Shown piece by piece: positions 6,675-15,609 of a stretch of DNA of 64,000 bases. The position numbers were made by a program, and so were the translations under genes. The number at the start of each line of letters is the position of its first letter. Positions within the stretch are counted from its first letter, which is position 1. The notes beneath the pieces are model-generated. The model was not told the origin of the DNA. It searched no databases and saw only the letters and a program-made list of their open reading frames with translations. This DNA comes from Roseovarius sp. MMSF_3359 (lineage in GTDB: Bacteria > Pseudomonadota > Alphaproteobacteria > Rhodobacterales > Rhodobacteraceae): assembly GCF_030733385.1 (NCBI RefSeq), contig NZ_JASHJC010000007.1, positions 1 through 64,000 on the forward strand, read 5' to 3'.

Positions 6675-9086
6675 TTAATGCGCAGTGGCGCCCGGCGCAT
6701 CGCCGTCCTTCTTGAGCGCCGCTTCGGCGGCGGCGGCCTCTTCGGCGGCCTCGTCCCATTCCACCGGTGTCGGCGTTTCCACCAGCGCGTGCTTCAACAC
6801 GTCGCGAACATGTTCGACCGGGATGATTTCCAGCCCCTCTTTGACGTTATCGGGGATCTCGGCCAGGTCCTTTTCATTGTCGACCGGGATCAGGACACGC
6901 TTGATCCCGCCGCGCAGTGCGGCCAGCAGTTTCTCCTTGAGCCCGCCGATCGGCAGCGCATTGCCGCGCAGCGTGACCTCGCCCGTCATGGCGATGTCCT
7001 TGCGCACGGGAATACCGGTCAGGACCGACACAATCGACGTCACCATCGCCAGACCGGCACTGGGCCCGTCCTTGGGCGTGGCGCCTTCGGGGACGTGCAC
7101 GTGGATATCCCACTTCTCGAACTTGGGCGGCTTCACCCCGATGGCCGGGGCGATCGAACGGACATAGCTCGAGGCCGCGTCGATGGATTCCTTCATCACG
7201 TCGCCCAGCTTGCCGGTGGTCTTCATCCGACCCTTGCCCGGCAGGCGCAGCGCCTCGATGTTCAGAAGCTCACCGCCCACGGAGGTATAGGCCAGCCCGG
7301 TGACAACCCCGACCTGATCGGCATCTTCGGCCAGGCCGAACTTGTGTTTGCGCACCCCCAGGAAGTCGTTGAGGTTATCCGGCGTCACCTTGATGGTTTC
7401 AGCCTCTTTCTTGACGATCTGGGTCACGGCCTTCCGGGCCACCTTGGCGATCTCACGCTCCAGGTTCCGCACCCCGGCCTCGCGGGTAAAATAGCGGATC
7501 ATGTCGGTGAGCGCCTCATCGGTCAGCTCGAATTCCTTCTCCTTCAGACCATGGTTCTTGATCTGCTTGGACAGAAGGTGCTGCTTGGCGATCTCGCGCT
7601 TTTCGTCCTCGGTGTAGCCCGCCAGCGGAATGATCTCCATCCGGTCCAGAAGCGGCCCGGGCATGTTGTAGGAGTTCGCCGTGGTCAGGAACATCACGTT
7701 CGAGAGGTCATACTCGACCTCCATATAGTGGTCGATGAACGTGCTGTTCTGCTCAGGGTCAAGCACCTCTAGCATGGCCGAGGCCGGATCGCCGCGGAAG
7801 TCCTGCCCCATCTTGTCGATCTCATCGAGCAAGATCAGCGGATTGGTCGTCTTGGCCTTCTTCAGCGCCTGGATGATTTTGCCCGGCATCGAGCCAATAT
7901 ACGTCCGGCGGTGGCCGCGAATTTCGCTCTCGTCACGCACGCCGCCCAGCGAGATGCGAATGAATTCGCGCCCCGTGGCCTTGGCGACCGATTTGCCAAG
8001 CGATGTCTTACCCACGCCCGGCGGGCCGACAAGGCACATGATCGGGCCTTTGAGCTTTTTGGAGCGTTGCTGCACCGCGAGGTACTCGACAATCCGCTCC
8101 TTGACCTTCTCAAGCCCGTAGTGATCGGCATCAAGCACGTCCTGCGCCCGGTGCAGGTCCTTCTTCACGCGGGATTTCACACCCCACGGGATCGACAGCA
8201 TCCAGTCGAGATAGTTGCGCACCACGGTCGCCTCGGCGCTCATCGGGCTCATGTTCTTGAGCTTCTTGAGTTCCGCGTCGACCTTTTCCTTGGCCTCTTT
8301 GCTCAGCTTGGTCTCGGCGATCTTGGCCTCAAGCTCGGCCACTTCGCCTTCACCCTCTTCGCCGTCGCCCAATTCCTTCTGAATGGCCTTCATCTGCTCA
8401 TTCAGGTAATATTCCCGTTGGGTCCGCTCCATCTGCGACTTGACCCGTGTCTTGATCTTCTTCTCGACCTTCAACACGCTCATTTCGCCCTGCATAAGGC
8501 CATAGACCTTCTCAAGCCGTTCGCTCACCGAAAGCGTCTCCAGAAGCTCCTGCTTCTGACCCACTTCAATGCCCAGATGACCCGCAACCAGGTCGGCGAG
8601 CTTCGCCGGCTCATCGGATTCACTTACCGCAGTCAACGCCTCTTCGGGGATGTTCTTCTTGACCTTGGCATACCGCTCGAACTCGTTGGTCACGGTCCTG
8701 AGCAGCGCCTCGATCGTGGTCGTGTCGCCCGGCATCTCGGTCAGATACTCGGCGCGCGCTTCGAAAAAGCTATCGTTTTCAAGGTATTCGGTGATCCGCA
8801 CCCGCGCGACACCCTCGACCAGCACCTTGACGGTGCCGTCAGGCAGCTTCAGCAGTTGCAGCACATTGGCCAGCACACCGGCCTTGTAGATACCCGCGGT
8901 ATCCGGGTCATCAACGCTCGGGTCGATCTGGCTCGAAAGCAGGATCTGCTTGTCGTCCTGCATCACCTCTTCCAGCGCCCGCACCGATTTCTCGCGCCCC
9001 ACGAAAAGCGGGACGATCATATGGGGAAATACCACGATATCGCGCAGCGGCAGCACCGGGTAGGAGGCGTTTAATGGATCTTGCAT
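6675..9086 (-). CDS. lon: ATP-dependent Lon protease
   Basis: An 803-residue cytoplasmic AAA+ serine protease that degrades misfolded and regulatory proteins. In order it has the LON substrate-binding domain (about 10-205, opening PVLPLRDIVVFPHM), a coiled-coil linker, the AAA+ module with Walker A GPPGVGKTS and Walker B LILLDEIDKM, and the protease domain with the Ser676 (DGPSAG) / Lys719 (GLKEK) dyad. I chose the ATG at 9086, which has AGGA nine bases upstream and gives the family N-terminus MQDPLNASYPVLP; the frame extends to a TTG at 9110. The tail after the protease domain is Ala/Glu-rich. A possible heat-shock type promoter lies at 9166-9194. Confidence 0.98.
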   Translation of the reverse strand: MQDPLNASYPVLPLRDIVVFPHMIVPLFVGREKSVRALEEVMQDDKQILLSSQIDPSVDDPDTAGIYKAGVLANVLQLLKLPDGTVKVLVEGVARVRITEYLENDSFFEARAEYLTEMPGDTTTIEALLRTVTNEFERYAKVKKNIPEEALTAVSESDEPAKLADLVAGHLGIEVGQKQELLETLSVSERLEKVYGLMQGEMSVLKVEKKIKTRVKSQMERTQREYYLNEQMKAIQKELGDGEEGEGEVAELEAKIAETKLSKEAKEKVDAELKKLKNMSPMSAEATVVRNYLDWMLSIPWGVKSRVKKDLHRAQDVLDADHYGLEKVKERIVEYLAVQQRSKKLKGPIMCLVGPPGVGKTSLGKSVAKATGREFIRISLGGVRDESEIRGHRRTYIGSMPGKIIQALKKAKTTNPLILLDEIDKMGQDFRGDPASAMLEVLDPEQNSTFIDHYMEVEYDLSNVMFLTTANSYNMPGPLLDRMEIIPLAGYTEDEKREIAKQHLLSKQIKNHGLKEKEFELTDEALTDMIRYFTREAGVRNLEREIAKVARKAVTQIVKKEAETIKVTPDNLNDFLGVRKHKFGLAEDADQVGVVTGLAYTSVGGELLNIEALRLPGKGRMKTTGKLGDVMKESIDAASSYVRSIAPAIGVKPPKFEKWDIHVHVPEGATPKDGPSAGLAMVTSIVSVLTGIPVRKDIAMTGEVTLRGNALPIGGLKEKLLAALRGGIKRVLIPVDNEKDLAEIPDNVKEGLEIIPVEHVRDVLKHALVETPTPVEWDEAAEEAAAAEAALKKDGDAPGATAH

Positions 9087-9600
9087 GCTCGGTTTTCCTG
9101 TTCTTGGCAAGAAAGCTCCGGCCCCGATCAGTCAGCAGCCCCGGCTTTCTCCGTTTCACATCGTTAATCTGGGCTTGTCGCCCCCTGATTTCAACGGCGT
9201 AAAACGACAATGCCTTGCGCACCCGGCAGGGGCAAGCGGCAAATCCCAGTGAAATACCGAAAATTTAGTGGATCGGCCCGTACTCAGGCCAGGGTCGCCG
9301 CAGCCACGGTCGCGACAGAAAACCAACCACAAAAGAAAACAATGAACTTCAACATACCAGTCACCACGTTACTCACTCAGTTACACTACAATGCCCACCC
9401 GTCATCACCTATGCCGGTTTTCCTGACCTTTGATGAAAAGACCGGCGTCAAGACACCGTATTTCACACGATTTTGGCCAAAATGCGAAACATTAAGTTGA
9501 AAACAGACTGTTTCCCCGTTGAAAAACCACAAGAAAATCACGGGATGGCGGGCGGGGCGATCCGAGCATCGCGAGGGAGCGGCGCAGCGGCATCCCACAC
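9087..9600. other. 500-base gap between lon and tgt
   Basis: The two flanking genes point the same way, so this stretch holds the lon leader and whatever follows tgt. It is locally A+T-richer (9330-9540) than the genes around it. The small open frames here lack ribosome sites and recognisable content. I see no hairpin with a T run for tgt. A small RNA could lie here, but nothing in the sequence proves it. Confidence 0.4.
9166..9194 (-). promoter_or_regulatory. candidate heat-shock (RpoH-type) promoter of lon
   Basis: On the minus strand GTTGAAA (-35 side, core 9194-9189) is followed after 17 bases by CAGATT (9171-9166) within CCCAGATTA. This loosely resembles the alphaproteobacterial RpoH pattern CTTG / CCCCAT-like. 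Lon is a classic heat-shock gene, which makes the candidate plausible, but the match is weak. Confidence 0.3.
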
Positions 9601-10731
9601 CTACAAGGGATCTATGTCGCCCTGCGCCCTCTTCGCCTGAAACTCTGCTTCCCAATCGGCAAACCGCCCCGCCACAATCGCCCCACGCATTCCCGCCATA
9701 AGATCTTGATAGTAATGCAGATTATGCCAGGTCAGCAACATGCCCGAGATCATCTCCTGCGCTCGAAACACATGGTGCAGGTAGGCGCGGGAATAGCTCC
9801 GGCAGGCGGGGCAGCCGCAATTCTCGTCCAACGGCCGGGGATCGTCCGCGTGACGCGCGTTCTTGATGTTGACCACACCGCGCCGGGTGAACGCCTGACC
9901 GGTACGGCCCGACCGCGACGGCAATACGCAATCCATCATATCGACACCGCGCTTCACGGCGCCGACGATATCGTCGGGCTTACCCACCCCCATCAGATAT
10001 CGTGGCTTGTCCTCGGGCAGGAACCCCGGCGCATAATCCAGGACGCCAAACATCGCCTCCTGCCCCTCGCCCACGGCCAGACCACCAATGGCATAGCCGT
10101 CAAAGCCAATCTCGCGCAGCGCCGCGGCGCTCTCCTCGCGCAGATCGGGCGTCACGCCCCCCTGCATGATCCCGAAAAGCGCGTGCCCGGGCCGGTCGCC
10201 AAACGCCTCTTTCGACCGCGCCGCCCACCGCATCGACAAGCGCATGCTCTCTGCCACCGCCTCATCCGTCGCGGGCAAGGCTGGGCATTCGTCGAAACAC
10301 ATGACGATATCGCTGCCCAGAAGCCGCTGGATCTCCATCGACCTCTCCGGGGTCAGTTCATGCTTGGATCCGTCGATATGGGATTTGAAGGTCACGCCCT
10401 TCTCGGTGAGCTTGCGCAGACCCGCAAGGCTCATCACCTGGAACCCGCCACTATCGGTCAGGATGGGCCGCTCCCAGTTCATGAAGCGATGCAGACCACC
10501 AAGGCGGTCCACCCGCTCCGCCCCCGGCCGCAGCATCAGGTGATAGGTATTACCCAGCAGGATATCCGCCCCGGTCTCACGCACGCTTTCGGGCATCATC
10601 GCCTTCACGGTCGCCGCCGTTCCCACGGGCATGAAGGCCGGTGTGCGGATCTCCCCGCGCGGTGTCGAGATAACGCCCGTGCGCGCCGCACCATCTGTTG
10701 CCTTAAGCTCAAACTCGAATTTTTCGGACAT
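9601..10731 (-). CDS. tgt: queuine tRNA-guanine transglycosylase
   Basis: The 376-residue Tgt exchanges guanine 34 of GUN-anticodon tRNAs for the queuosine precursor preQ1. Visible signatures are [12 protein letters not shown] (Asp nucleophile region), MQGGV for base binding, [21 protein letters not shown], and a zinc site made from [16 protein letters not shown] (three Cys and a His). The ATG at 10731 gives the normal family start MSEKFEF; a longer frame to 10779 adds an implausible leader. The partner enzyme QueA is encoded at 48886 in the same window. tRNA-Asp, encoded at position 1, is one of its substrates. Confidence 0.97.
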   Translation of the reverse strand: MSEKFEFELKATDGAARTGVISTPRGEIRTPAFMPVGTAATVKAMMPESVRETGADILLGNTYHLMLRPGAERVDRLGGLHRFMNWERPILTDSGGFQVMSLAGLRKLTEKGVTFKSHIDGSKHELTPERSMEIQRLLGSDIVMCFDECPALPATDEAVAESMRLSMRWAARSKEAFGDRPGHALFGIMQGGVTPDLREESAAALREIGFDGYAIGGLAVGEGQEAMFGVLDYAPGFLPEDKPRYLMGVGKPDDIVGAVKRGVDMMDCVLPSRSGRTGQAFTRRGVVNIKNARHADDPRPLDENCGCPACRSYSRAYLHHVFRAQEMISGMLLTWHNLHYYQDLMAGMRGAIVAGRFADWEAEFQAKRAQGDIDPL

Positions 10732-10782
10732 GTGACCGGGCCTTATTCTCTTTTGTCCCTCCTTAATCCCAGTTACCATATC

Positions 10783-10827
10783 TTGTAAAACAGATGGTCA
10801 GACCCCATATGTATACTACGGTATACT
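10783..10827 (+). promoter_or_regulatory. A+T-rich promoter region with 10-base spaced direct repeat GTATACT
   Basis: Between tgt and the SPFH gene the heptamer GTATACT occurs at 10811-10817 and again at 10821-10827, exactly one helical turn apart. TTGTAA at 10783-10788 lies about 18 bases before ATATGT, a weak -35/-10 pair, and each repeat contains TATACT, itself a good -10 box. The block probably holds the promoter of the SPFH-NfeD operon. An operator role of the repeat is a guess. Confidence 0.35.
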
Positions 10828-10856
10828 ATATATGGAAATAACGACGAGGGACCTGA

Positions 10857-11747
10857 ATGACCGAAGACCAGATTTTGAACCTGCTTTCTTCCAATATCCT
10901 TTATCTCCTGCTGGCAGTGCTGGTGGTGATTGTGATCCTGCGCGCGGTGAAGATCGTGCCGCAATCCGAGCAATACGTGGTCGAACGCTTCGGCCGCCTG
11001 CATGCGGTGCTCAAGCCCGGGATCAACATGATCGTACCCTTCCTCGACAAGGCCGCGCACCGGATTTCGATCCTCGAACGGCAATTGCCCAATGCCAGCC
11101 AGGACGCGATCACAAAGGATAACGTGCTGGTGCAGGTCGAAACCTCGGTCTTCTACCGGATCACCCAGCCCGAAAAGACCGTCTACCGTATCCGCGATGT
11201 CGATGCCGCGATTGCCACCACCGTCGCGGGGATCGTCCGGGCGGAAATCGGCAAGATGGACCTCGACGAAGTGCAATCGAACCGCAACGAGCTGATCTCG
11301 ACCATCAAGATGCTGGTCGAGGATGCGGTGGATAACTGGGGCATCGAAGTGACCCGTGCCGAGATCCTCGATGTCAATCTCGACCAGGCCACCCGCGACG
11401 CCATGCTGCAACAGCTGAACGCCGAACGCGCCCGCCGTGCGCAGGTGACCGAGGCCGAAGGTCAGAAACGCGCCGTCGAGCTTAACGCCGATGCCGAGCT
11501 CTATGCCGCCGAACAATCCGCCAAGGCGCGCCGGGTCCAGGCCGATGCCGAGGCCTATGCGACCTCCGTCGTGGCCGCCGCCATCGCCGAGAACGGGCTT
11601 GAGGCCGCGCAGTACCAGGTCGCGCTTAAACAGGTCGAGGCGCTCAACGCCATGGGCAACAGCCCGTCCTCATCGACCATCGTCGTGCCTGCCAATGCGC
11701 TTGAGGCCTTCGGCAACGCCTTCAACATGCTGAAAGGAAAAGCGTGA
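10857..11747 (+). CDS. SPFH/Band 7 (stomatin-like) membrane protein
   Basis: The 296-residue protein has one N-terminal membrane helix (about residues 12-31), a Band 7 domain (VKIVPQSEQYVVERFGRL to about residue 185) and a long Ala/Glu/Arg-rich coiled coil (about 185-260), ending in a short hydrophobic tail. Proteins of this type oligomerise into large membrane microdomain cages and associate with proteases or NfeD partners. The next gene encodes an NfeD-like protein and starts on the last base of this gene's stop codon, so the two form a translationally coupled pair like E. coli qmcA/ybbK-type operons. A QmcA-type assignment is reasonable. Confidence 0.92.
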   Translation: MTEDQILNLLSSNILYLLLAVLVVIVILRAVKIVPQSEQYVVERFGRLHAVLKPGINMIVPFLDKAAHRISILERQLPNASQDAITKDNVLVQVETSVFYRITQPEKTVYRIRDVDAAIATTVAGIVRAEIGKMDLDEVQSNRNELISTIKMLVEDAVDNWGIEVTRAEILDVNLDQATRDAMLQQLNAERARRAQVTEAEGQKRAVELNADAELYAAEQSAKARRVQADAEAYATSVVAAAIAENGLEAAQYQVALKQVEALNAMGNSPSSSTIVVPANALEAFGNAFNMLKGKA

Positions 11748-12025
11748 TGGCTGACATGGCTCTGTGGTCGCTCTGGTGGGTCTGGCTCGCCGCGGCGCTG
11801 GTCCTGGCGATCCTCGAAGTCCTGGCGCCCGGGTTCATCTTTCTGGGCTTTGCCATCGGCGCGGCAGTCGTGGGGCTTCTCCTGCTCACGCCGATCGCCC
11901 CGGGGCTCCCTGCGCTGCTGGCGATCTTTGCCATCCTGTCGCTCATCGCCTGGGGTGTGCTGCGCAAACTCTTCAGCCGTGCCGACAGCGCCGCGCGGAC
12001 GTTCAACCACGACATCAACGACTGA
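11747..12025 (+). CDS. NfeD-like membrane protein (short type)
   Basis: The 92-residue protein has an N-terminal Trp-rich segment and two or three hydrophobic helices (about 8-30, 32-52, 55-75) containing EVLAPGFIFLGFAIGAA, a signature of short NfeD proteins. A soluble OB domain, present in longer NfeD proteins, is not obvious here; the protein ends soon after the last helix. A GTG three bases upstream is also possible, but the ATG with AAAGGA at good spacing is preferred. It overlaps the SPFH stop codon by one base, which supports a functional pair at the inner membrane. A strong terminator follows. Confidence 0.85.
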   Translation: MADMALWSLWWVWLAAALVLAILEVLAPGFIFLGFAIGAAVVGLLLLTPIAPGLPALLAIFAILSLIAWGVLRKLFSRADSAARTFNHDIND

Positions 12026-12066
12026 ACCCGCGCCCACCTGACGCGGCGCATTCCGGATGACACCAC

Positions 12067-12103
12067 CGGCCCCGGCCGCGAACCGGGGCCGTATTTGATT
12101 TTT
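12067..12103 (+). terminator. rho-independent terminator of the SPFH-NfeD operon
   Basis: CGGCCCCGG (12067-12075) pairs with CCGGGGCCG (12083-12091) around a seven-base loop, followed by TATTTGATTTTT. It begins about 40 bases after the NfeD stop codon. Confidence 0.9.
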
Positions 12104-12156
12104 ACACGCATTGCGGGCAAGCTGCGCGGGATTATTCACCCAAGGCCTTTCCCCGC

Positions 12157-13743
12157 ATGAGCGATTTGCCGAACGAGATTGACCGCATCAACGCGCTGAC
12201 CAGCAACGCCCGCAAGACGTGGTTTGCCCTCCTGGGTGTCCTGGTCTTCGTCGGCATCACCCTGATGGGGGTCGAACATATCGACTTCTACGGGGTCAAT
12301 CGCGCCACCAAACTGCCCCTGGTGAATGTCGAGGTGCCGACTTTCTACTTCTTTGTGGCCGCCCCGATCCTAACCGCGGCAATCTATGGCTATTTTCACC
12401 TCTACCTGATACGCCTCTGGGATGCCTTGGGCGAAGCACCGGCGCGGGTGGACGACATGCCCGTGGGCGACGTGATCGCGCCCTGGCTGGTATCGGACGC
12501 AGCACTTCATTACCGCCACAGCAAACGCGAGGATTTCTGCGCCACGCCCCGCGCCCTCGAAGGCGGCGCGATGTTTCTGAACTTCCTGCTTGCCTGGCTC
12601 TTTGGCCTCATCATCCTCTATTTCCAGTGGCGCCAATCCATGCCGGCGCGCACGTTCTGGATGTCGTCCATCGCCTGCATCTCCTTCATCGTCTCGCTTG
12701 TTGTCGGGACCACGAGCATCACGATGATGGTGCGGCGCATGAGACCGCCCGAAGACATCCGCCCGCCACGATGGTTTGTCCGGTATGCGATCTACGCCTT
12801 TCTCGCCTTCGGATCTTCCGCGCTTTTTGTCGAAAGCTACCTGCGCACCGAGGGCCCCCCGAAACGCCTGGCCTCGCTTGACATGATCGACGAGGAAATC
12901 GTCGCGCGCCCTGGTGACTGGTTGCATTACGAGTTCGCCCGCGCCGAGTTTCGCGCCGCATGGTGCCGCCGCGAGGGTGTCAAATGCTCGGAATTTGCCG
13001 ACCATGAGCAGCGGTTCGGCCAGGAATGGATGTCGCGCCGTCATGCCAAGCTCGCGGCGCTGCACTTCCCCTCCTGGCACAAGATCGGCCGGGACAAGCC
13101 CGACCTGCGCAAGGCCAAACTCTATTCAACCTTCCTTGCCGGTGTCAGCCTCTGGCATGCCCGGCTGGACGGTGCCACGCTGGACCACGCCCAGATGGAA
13201 TCGACCGCGCTCAACTTTGCCAAGATGGCCGGCACAAAGCTTACCAACACCTACCTGGAACGGGCCAATCTCAGCTATTCCTACCTGTCGAGCCCCGAGG
13301 GCCATTTCGCCAACATGATCGACGCCAATCTGAGCGCGACCATCAATGAAGGCGGTGCCTTGCGTGCCATGAGCCTGCAAGGTGCCAAGTTCAGCCGCCT
13401 CACCGATTTCCGCAATGTCTTTCTCGACGGATCGGTCACCGTCCCCGAGGATTTCGCAGCGCAGATGGGCCGCCCCCTTGCCCGGCCCTGCCAATGGGTC
13501 AGCGCGACGCTCAGTGATCCGGATTTCTTCTCGATCTGGCGCTGGTGGATCCTACAGAACCCGTCCTACAGCACCGCGTTCAACGACCAGATGTGGCACG
13601 AGTTTGTGGCACCGCAAGGATGGGAAGACGTGGCCCTGCCAACTGATGCCCAGCTCGAAAAACACGGCCTCGCAGGATGCACCTGGCAGACGGACAAGAT
13701 GGCCAGCAAGCCCGCGGCAACGACCGGGACCGCCGGCGAATAG
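12157..13743 (+). CDS. membrane protein with pentapeptide-repeat-like C-terminal domain
   Basis: The protein has 528 residues. Four membrane helices are visible (about 22-42, 63-85, 142-162 and 170-190), with a fifth near 215-235. Residues about 310-440 contain degenerate A(N/D)LxX repeats, for example [18 protein letters not shown] and [10 protein letters not shown], as in pentapeptide-repeat beta-helices. The function is unknown; soluble pentapeptide proteins often mimic DNA or scaffold partners, but membrane-anchored forms are uncharacterised. It is followed after 82 bases by the RimB-RimK gene on the same strand, so co-transcription is possible. A Cys pair and Trp-rich C-terminus suggest an exposed folded domain. 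Confidence 0.8.
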   Translation: MSDLPNEIDRINALTSNARKTWFALLGVLVFVGITLMGVEHIDFYGVNRATKLPLVNVEVPTFYFFVAAPILTAAIYGYFHLYLIRLWDALGEAPARVDDMPVGDVIAPWLVSDAALHYRHSKREDFCATPRALEGGAMFLNFLLAWLFGLIILYFQWRQSMPARTFWMSSIACISFIVSLVVGTTSITMMVRRMRPPEDIRPPRWFVRYAIYAFLAFGSSALFVESYLRTEGPPKRLASLDMIDEEIVARPGDWLHYEFARAEFRAAWCRREGVKCSEFADHEQRFGQEWMSRRHAKLAALHFPSWHKIGRDKPDLRKAKLYSTFLAGVSLWHARLDGATLDHAQMESTALNFAKMAGTKLTNTYLERANLSYSYLSSPEGHFANMIDANLSATINEGGALRAMSLQGAKFSRLTDFRNVFLDGSVTVPEDFAAQMGRPLARPCQWVSATLSDPDFFSIWRWWILQNPSYSTAFNDQMWHEFVAPQGWEDVALPTDAQLEKHGLAGCTWQTDKMASKPAATTGTAGE

Positions 13744-13825
13744 CGCGCCACTTGAACCTTGGCCCGCCAACGACGATGATACCCCGAACGCGCGGGATCA
13801 CCATACCGATCAGAAAGGACACTTC

Positions 13826-15235
13826 ATGACCCAATCCGACACTCAACCTGACCTGCAATTTGGTTGGGAGGAGTGGATCGGATTACCCGATCTTGGTGTG
13901 CCTGCGTTGCGCGCCAAGGTCGATACCGGCGCGCGGACATCGGCCCTGCATGCGTTCGATATCGAGACCTTCGGCCCCAACGCCAAACCCAAGGTGCGCT
14001 TTACCGTGCATCCGATCCCGGGGCGCGACGACCTTGTCATTCCCTGTTCCGCCACTATCGTTGACCGGCGCGAGGTGACCTCGTCCAATGGCGACAAGGA
14101 GATGCGTTATGTCATCTCTTCCACGCTGGAGGTCAGCGGTCAGAGCTGGCCCATTGAAATCACCCTGACCAACCGCGCGAACATGACCAACCGGATGCTT
14201 CTGGGCCGCACCGCGCTCAAGGACAATATCTCGATTGTCGCCACCGAGCGGTTCCAGCAACCGGAACTGAGCTACGACGTCTATCACACCGCCAAGATGC
14301 GCCAGGCCGCCCCGAAACGCGCCCTGCGCATCGCGGTTTTGTCGCGCGAAGACAACTACTCCACCCGCCGCCTTGTCGAAGAAGGCGAAAAACGCGGTCA
14401 TTCGGTCGAGGTCATCAACACGACGCGCTGCTACATGGCGATCAATGCGCTCGCGCCAGAGGTCCATTATGACGGCAAACGCCTGCCCCGGTTCGACGCC
14501 GTGATCCCTCGGATCGGCGCGTCGATCACGCCCTATGGCGCCGCGATCATCCGGCAGTTCGAGACCATCGGCACCTATTGCGTCAACGGCTCTGCGGGGA
14601 TCACCGCCAGCCGCGACAAGCTCTATGCGCATCAGCTCATGGCGCGCGCCAAGATCGGGATGCCCAATACGGCCTTCGCCGCCTCGCCCCGCGATACCGG
14701 CAATATCATCGGTCTGGTGGGGACCGCGCCGCTTATCGTGAAACTCCTGGAATCAACCCAAGGCAAGGGTGTCGTGCTGGCCGAGACCAAGAAGGCGGCC
14801 GAGTCGGTCATCGACGCCTTCCGGGGGCTGAAGGCGAACTTCCTCGTGCAGGATTTCGTCAAGGAAGCGGCGGGCGAGGACATCCGCTGCCTGGTGATCG
14901 GAGGTAAGGTCGTGGCCTCGATGAAACGCACCGGGGCCGAAGGTGATTTCCGCTCCAACCTGCATCGCGGCGGGTCGGCCAAATCGGTCAAGATCTCCAA
15001 GATCGAACGCGAGACCGCGATCCGCGCCGCCAAGGTCTTTGACCTCAACAAGGCGGGGGTCGACCTCCTGCGGTCTGAGGCCGGACCGAAGGTGCTTGAG
15101 GTCAACTCGTCCCCGGGTTTTGAGGGGATCGAAACCTCCACCGGCAAGAACATTGTGGGCAGCCTCTACGAGATGATCGAAGCCCGTGTCCGCCCCACCC
15201 CCATCCGCCGCCGCAAATCTGCCGCCAAGGCATAG
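13826..15235 (+). CDS. rimK: fusion of retropepsin-like RimB domain and RimK-type ATP-grasp glutamate ligase
   Basis: The 469-residue protein has two parts. Residues 10-150 are the DTGA-type domain ([13 protein letters not shown], Asp33) of Pfam family PF05618, named putative ATP-dependent zinc protease and related to retropepsins. Residues about 165-455 are RimK, an ATP-grasp ligase that adds glutamates to the C-terminus of ribosomal protein S6; [32 protein letters not shown] and [12 protein letters not shown] are typical. The start ATG at 13826 has AAAGGA upstream; the frame is open far upstream into the previous gene but that part is shadow. Having writer and presumed trimming protease in one chain suggests controlled turnover of the glutamate tail. 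Confidence 0.92.
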   Translation: MTQSDTQPDLQFGWEEWIGLPDLGVPALRAKVDTGARTSALHAFDIETFGPNAKPKVRFTVHPIPGRDDLVIPCSATIVDRREVTSSNGDKEMRYVISSTLEVSGQSWPIEITLTNRANMTNRMLLGRTALKDNISIVATERFQQPELSYDVYHTAKMRQAAPKRALRIAVLSREDNYSTRRLVEEGEKRGHSVEVINTTRCYMAINALAPEVHYDGKRLPRFDAVIPRIGASITPYGAAIIRQFETIGTYCVNGSAGITASRDKLYAHQLMARAKIGMPNTAFAASPRDTGNIIGLVGTAPLIVKLLESTQGKGVVLAETKKAAESVIDAFRGLKANFLVQDFVKEAAGEDIRCLVIGGKVVASMKRTGAEGDFRSNLHRGGSAKSVKISKIERETAIRAAKVFDLNKAGVDLLRSEAGPKVLEVNSSPGFEGIETSTGKNIVGSLYEMIEARVRPTPIRRRKSAAKA

Positions 15236-15380
15236 CACCGGGCCGGGACAGTCGCCCAAATAGCGGATCTGTTGCCATGCAGATTTCGCAGAGCGCGTAT
15301 GCGCAGAACGATGGTACTCAGACACCTGTCTTTTGCCTATCTGCTGAGGGTAATGGCAACTCCTGTGAAGGATCAGGACA

Positions 15381-15476
15381 ATGAAGCAAGTCGTGAAAGA
15401 CACCCTCGGCATCGCAACTGTGGTCGCGGTAACCGGCGCCTTTATTGGTCTGCATTCCTGGATGTATATCCTCTAA
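15381..15476 (+). CDS. 31-residue single-helix membrane peptide
   Basis: A very short frame with a good ribosome site (AGGA five to six bases before the ATG). The peptide begins MKQVVKDT, continues with a hydrophobic helix of about 16 residues (IATVVAVTGAFIGLHS) and ends WMYIL. The basic start and hydrophobic body fit an inner-membrane micropeptide. A strong terminator follows 90 bases downstream on the same strand, so an independent short transcript is plausible. I do not recognise a family. Conservation in related genomes would decide whether it is real. Confidence 0.55.
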   Translation: MKQVVKDTLGIATVVAVTGAFIGLHSWMYIL

Positions 15477-15557
15477 TGGACCAATAGACGATGTAGTTGC
15501 GCCGCCCGAAGGCCGGAGAACCCGCCCCCTTATCGGGACCAGATACATCTCGAAGAC

Positions 15558-15597
15558 AAAAAAAGGCGCCCGAACCCCCGGGCGCCTTTGTTGTTTC
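15558..15597. terminator. bidirectional terminator between the micropeptide and dctM
   Basis: AGGCGCCCG (15564-15572) pairs with CGGGCGCCT (15579-15587). Plus-strand transcripts end in TTTGTTGTTT and minus-strand transcripts in seven T. It therefore serves the genes before 15476 and the TRAP operon that ends at 15610. Confidence 0.92.
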
Positions 15598-15609
15598 AGA
15601 CCGATCCGC

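Noticed and set aside
5973..7772. 599-codon plus-strand frame opposite the HU-like gene and lon
   Set aside because: It is antisense to two strongly supported genes and its translation has no recognisable domain; high G+C makes such frames common.
9210..9701. Small frames in the lon-tgt gap as genes
   Set aside because: None has a ribosome site or protein-like composition, and one runs antisense into tgt.
13382..13825. Longer N-terminus for the RimB-RimK protein
   Set aside because: The upstream frame overlaps the end of the previous gene; the ATG at 13826 has AAAGGA and begins just before the conserved domain.
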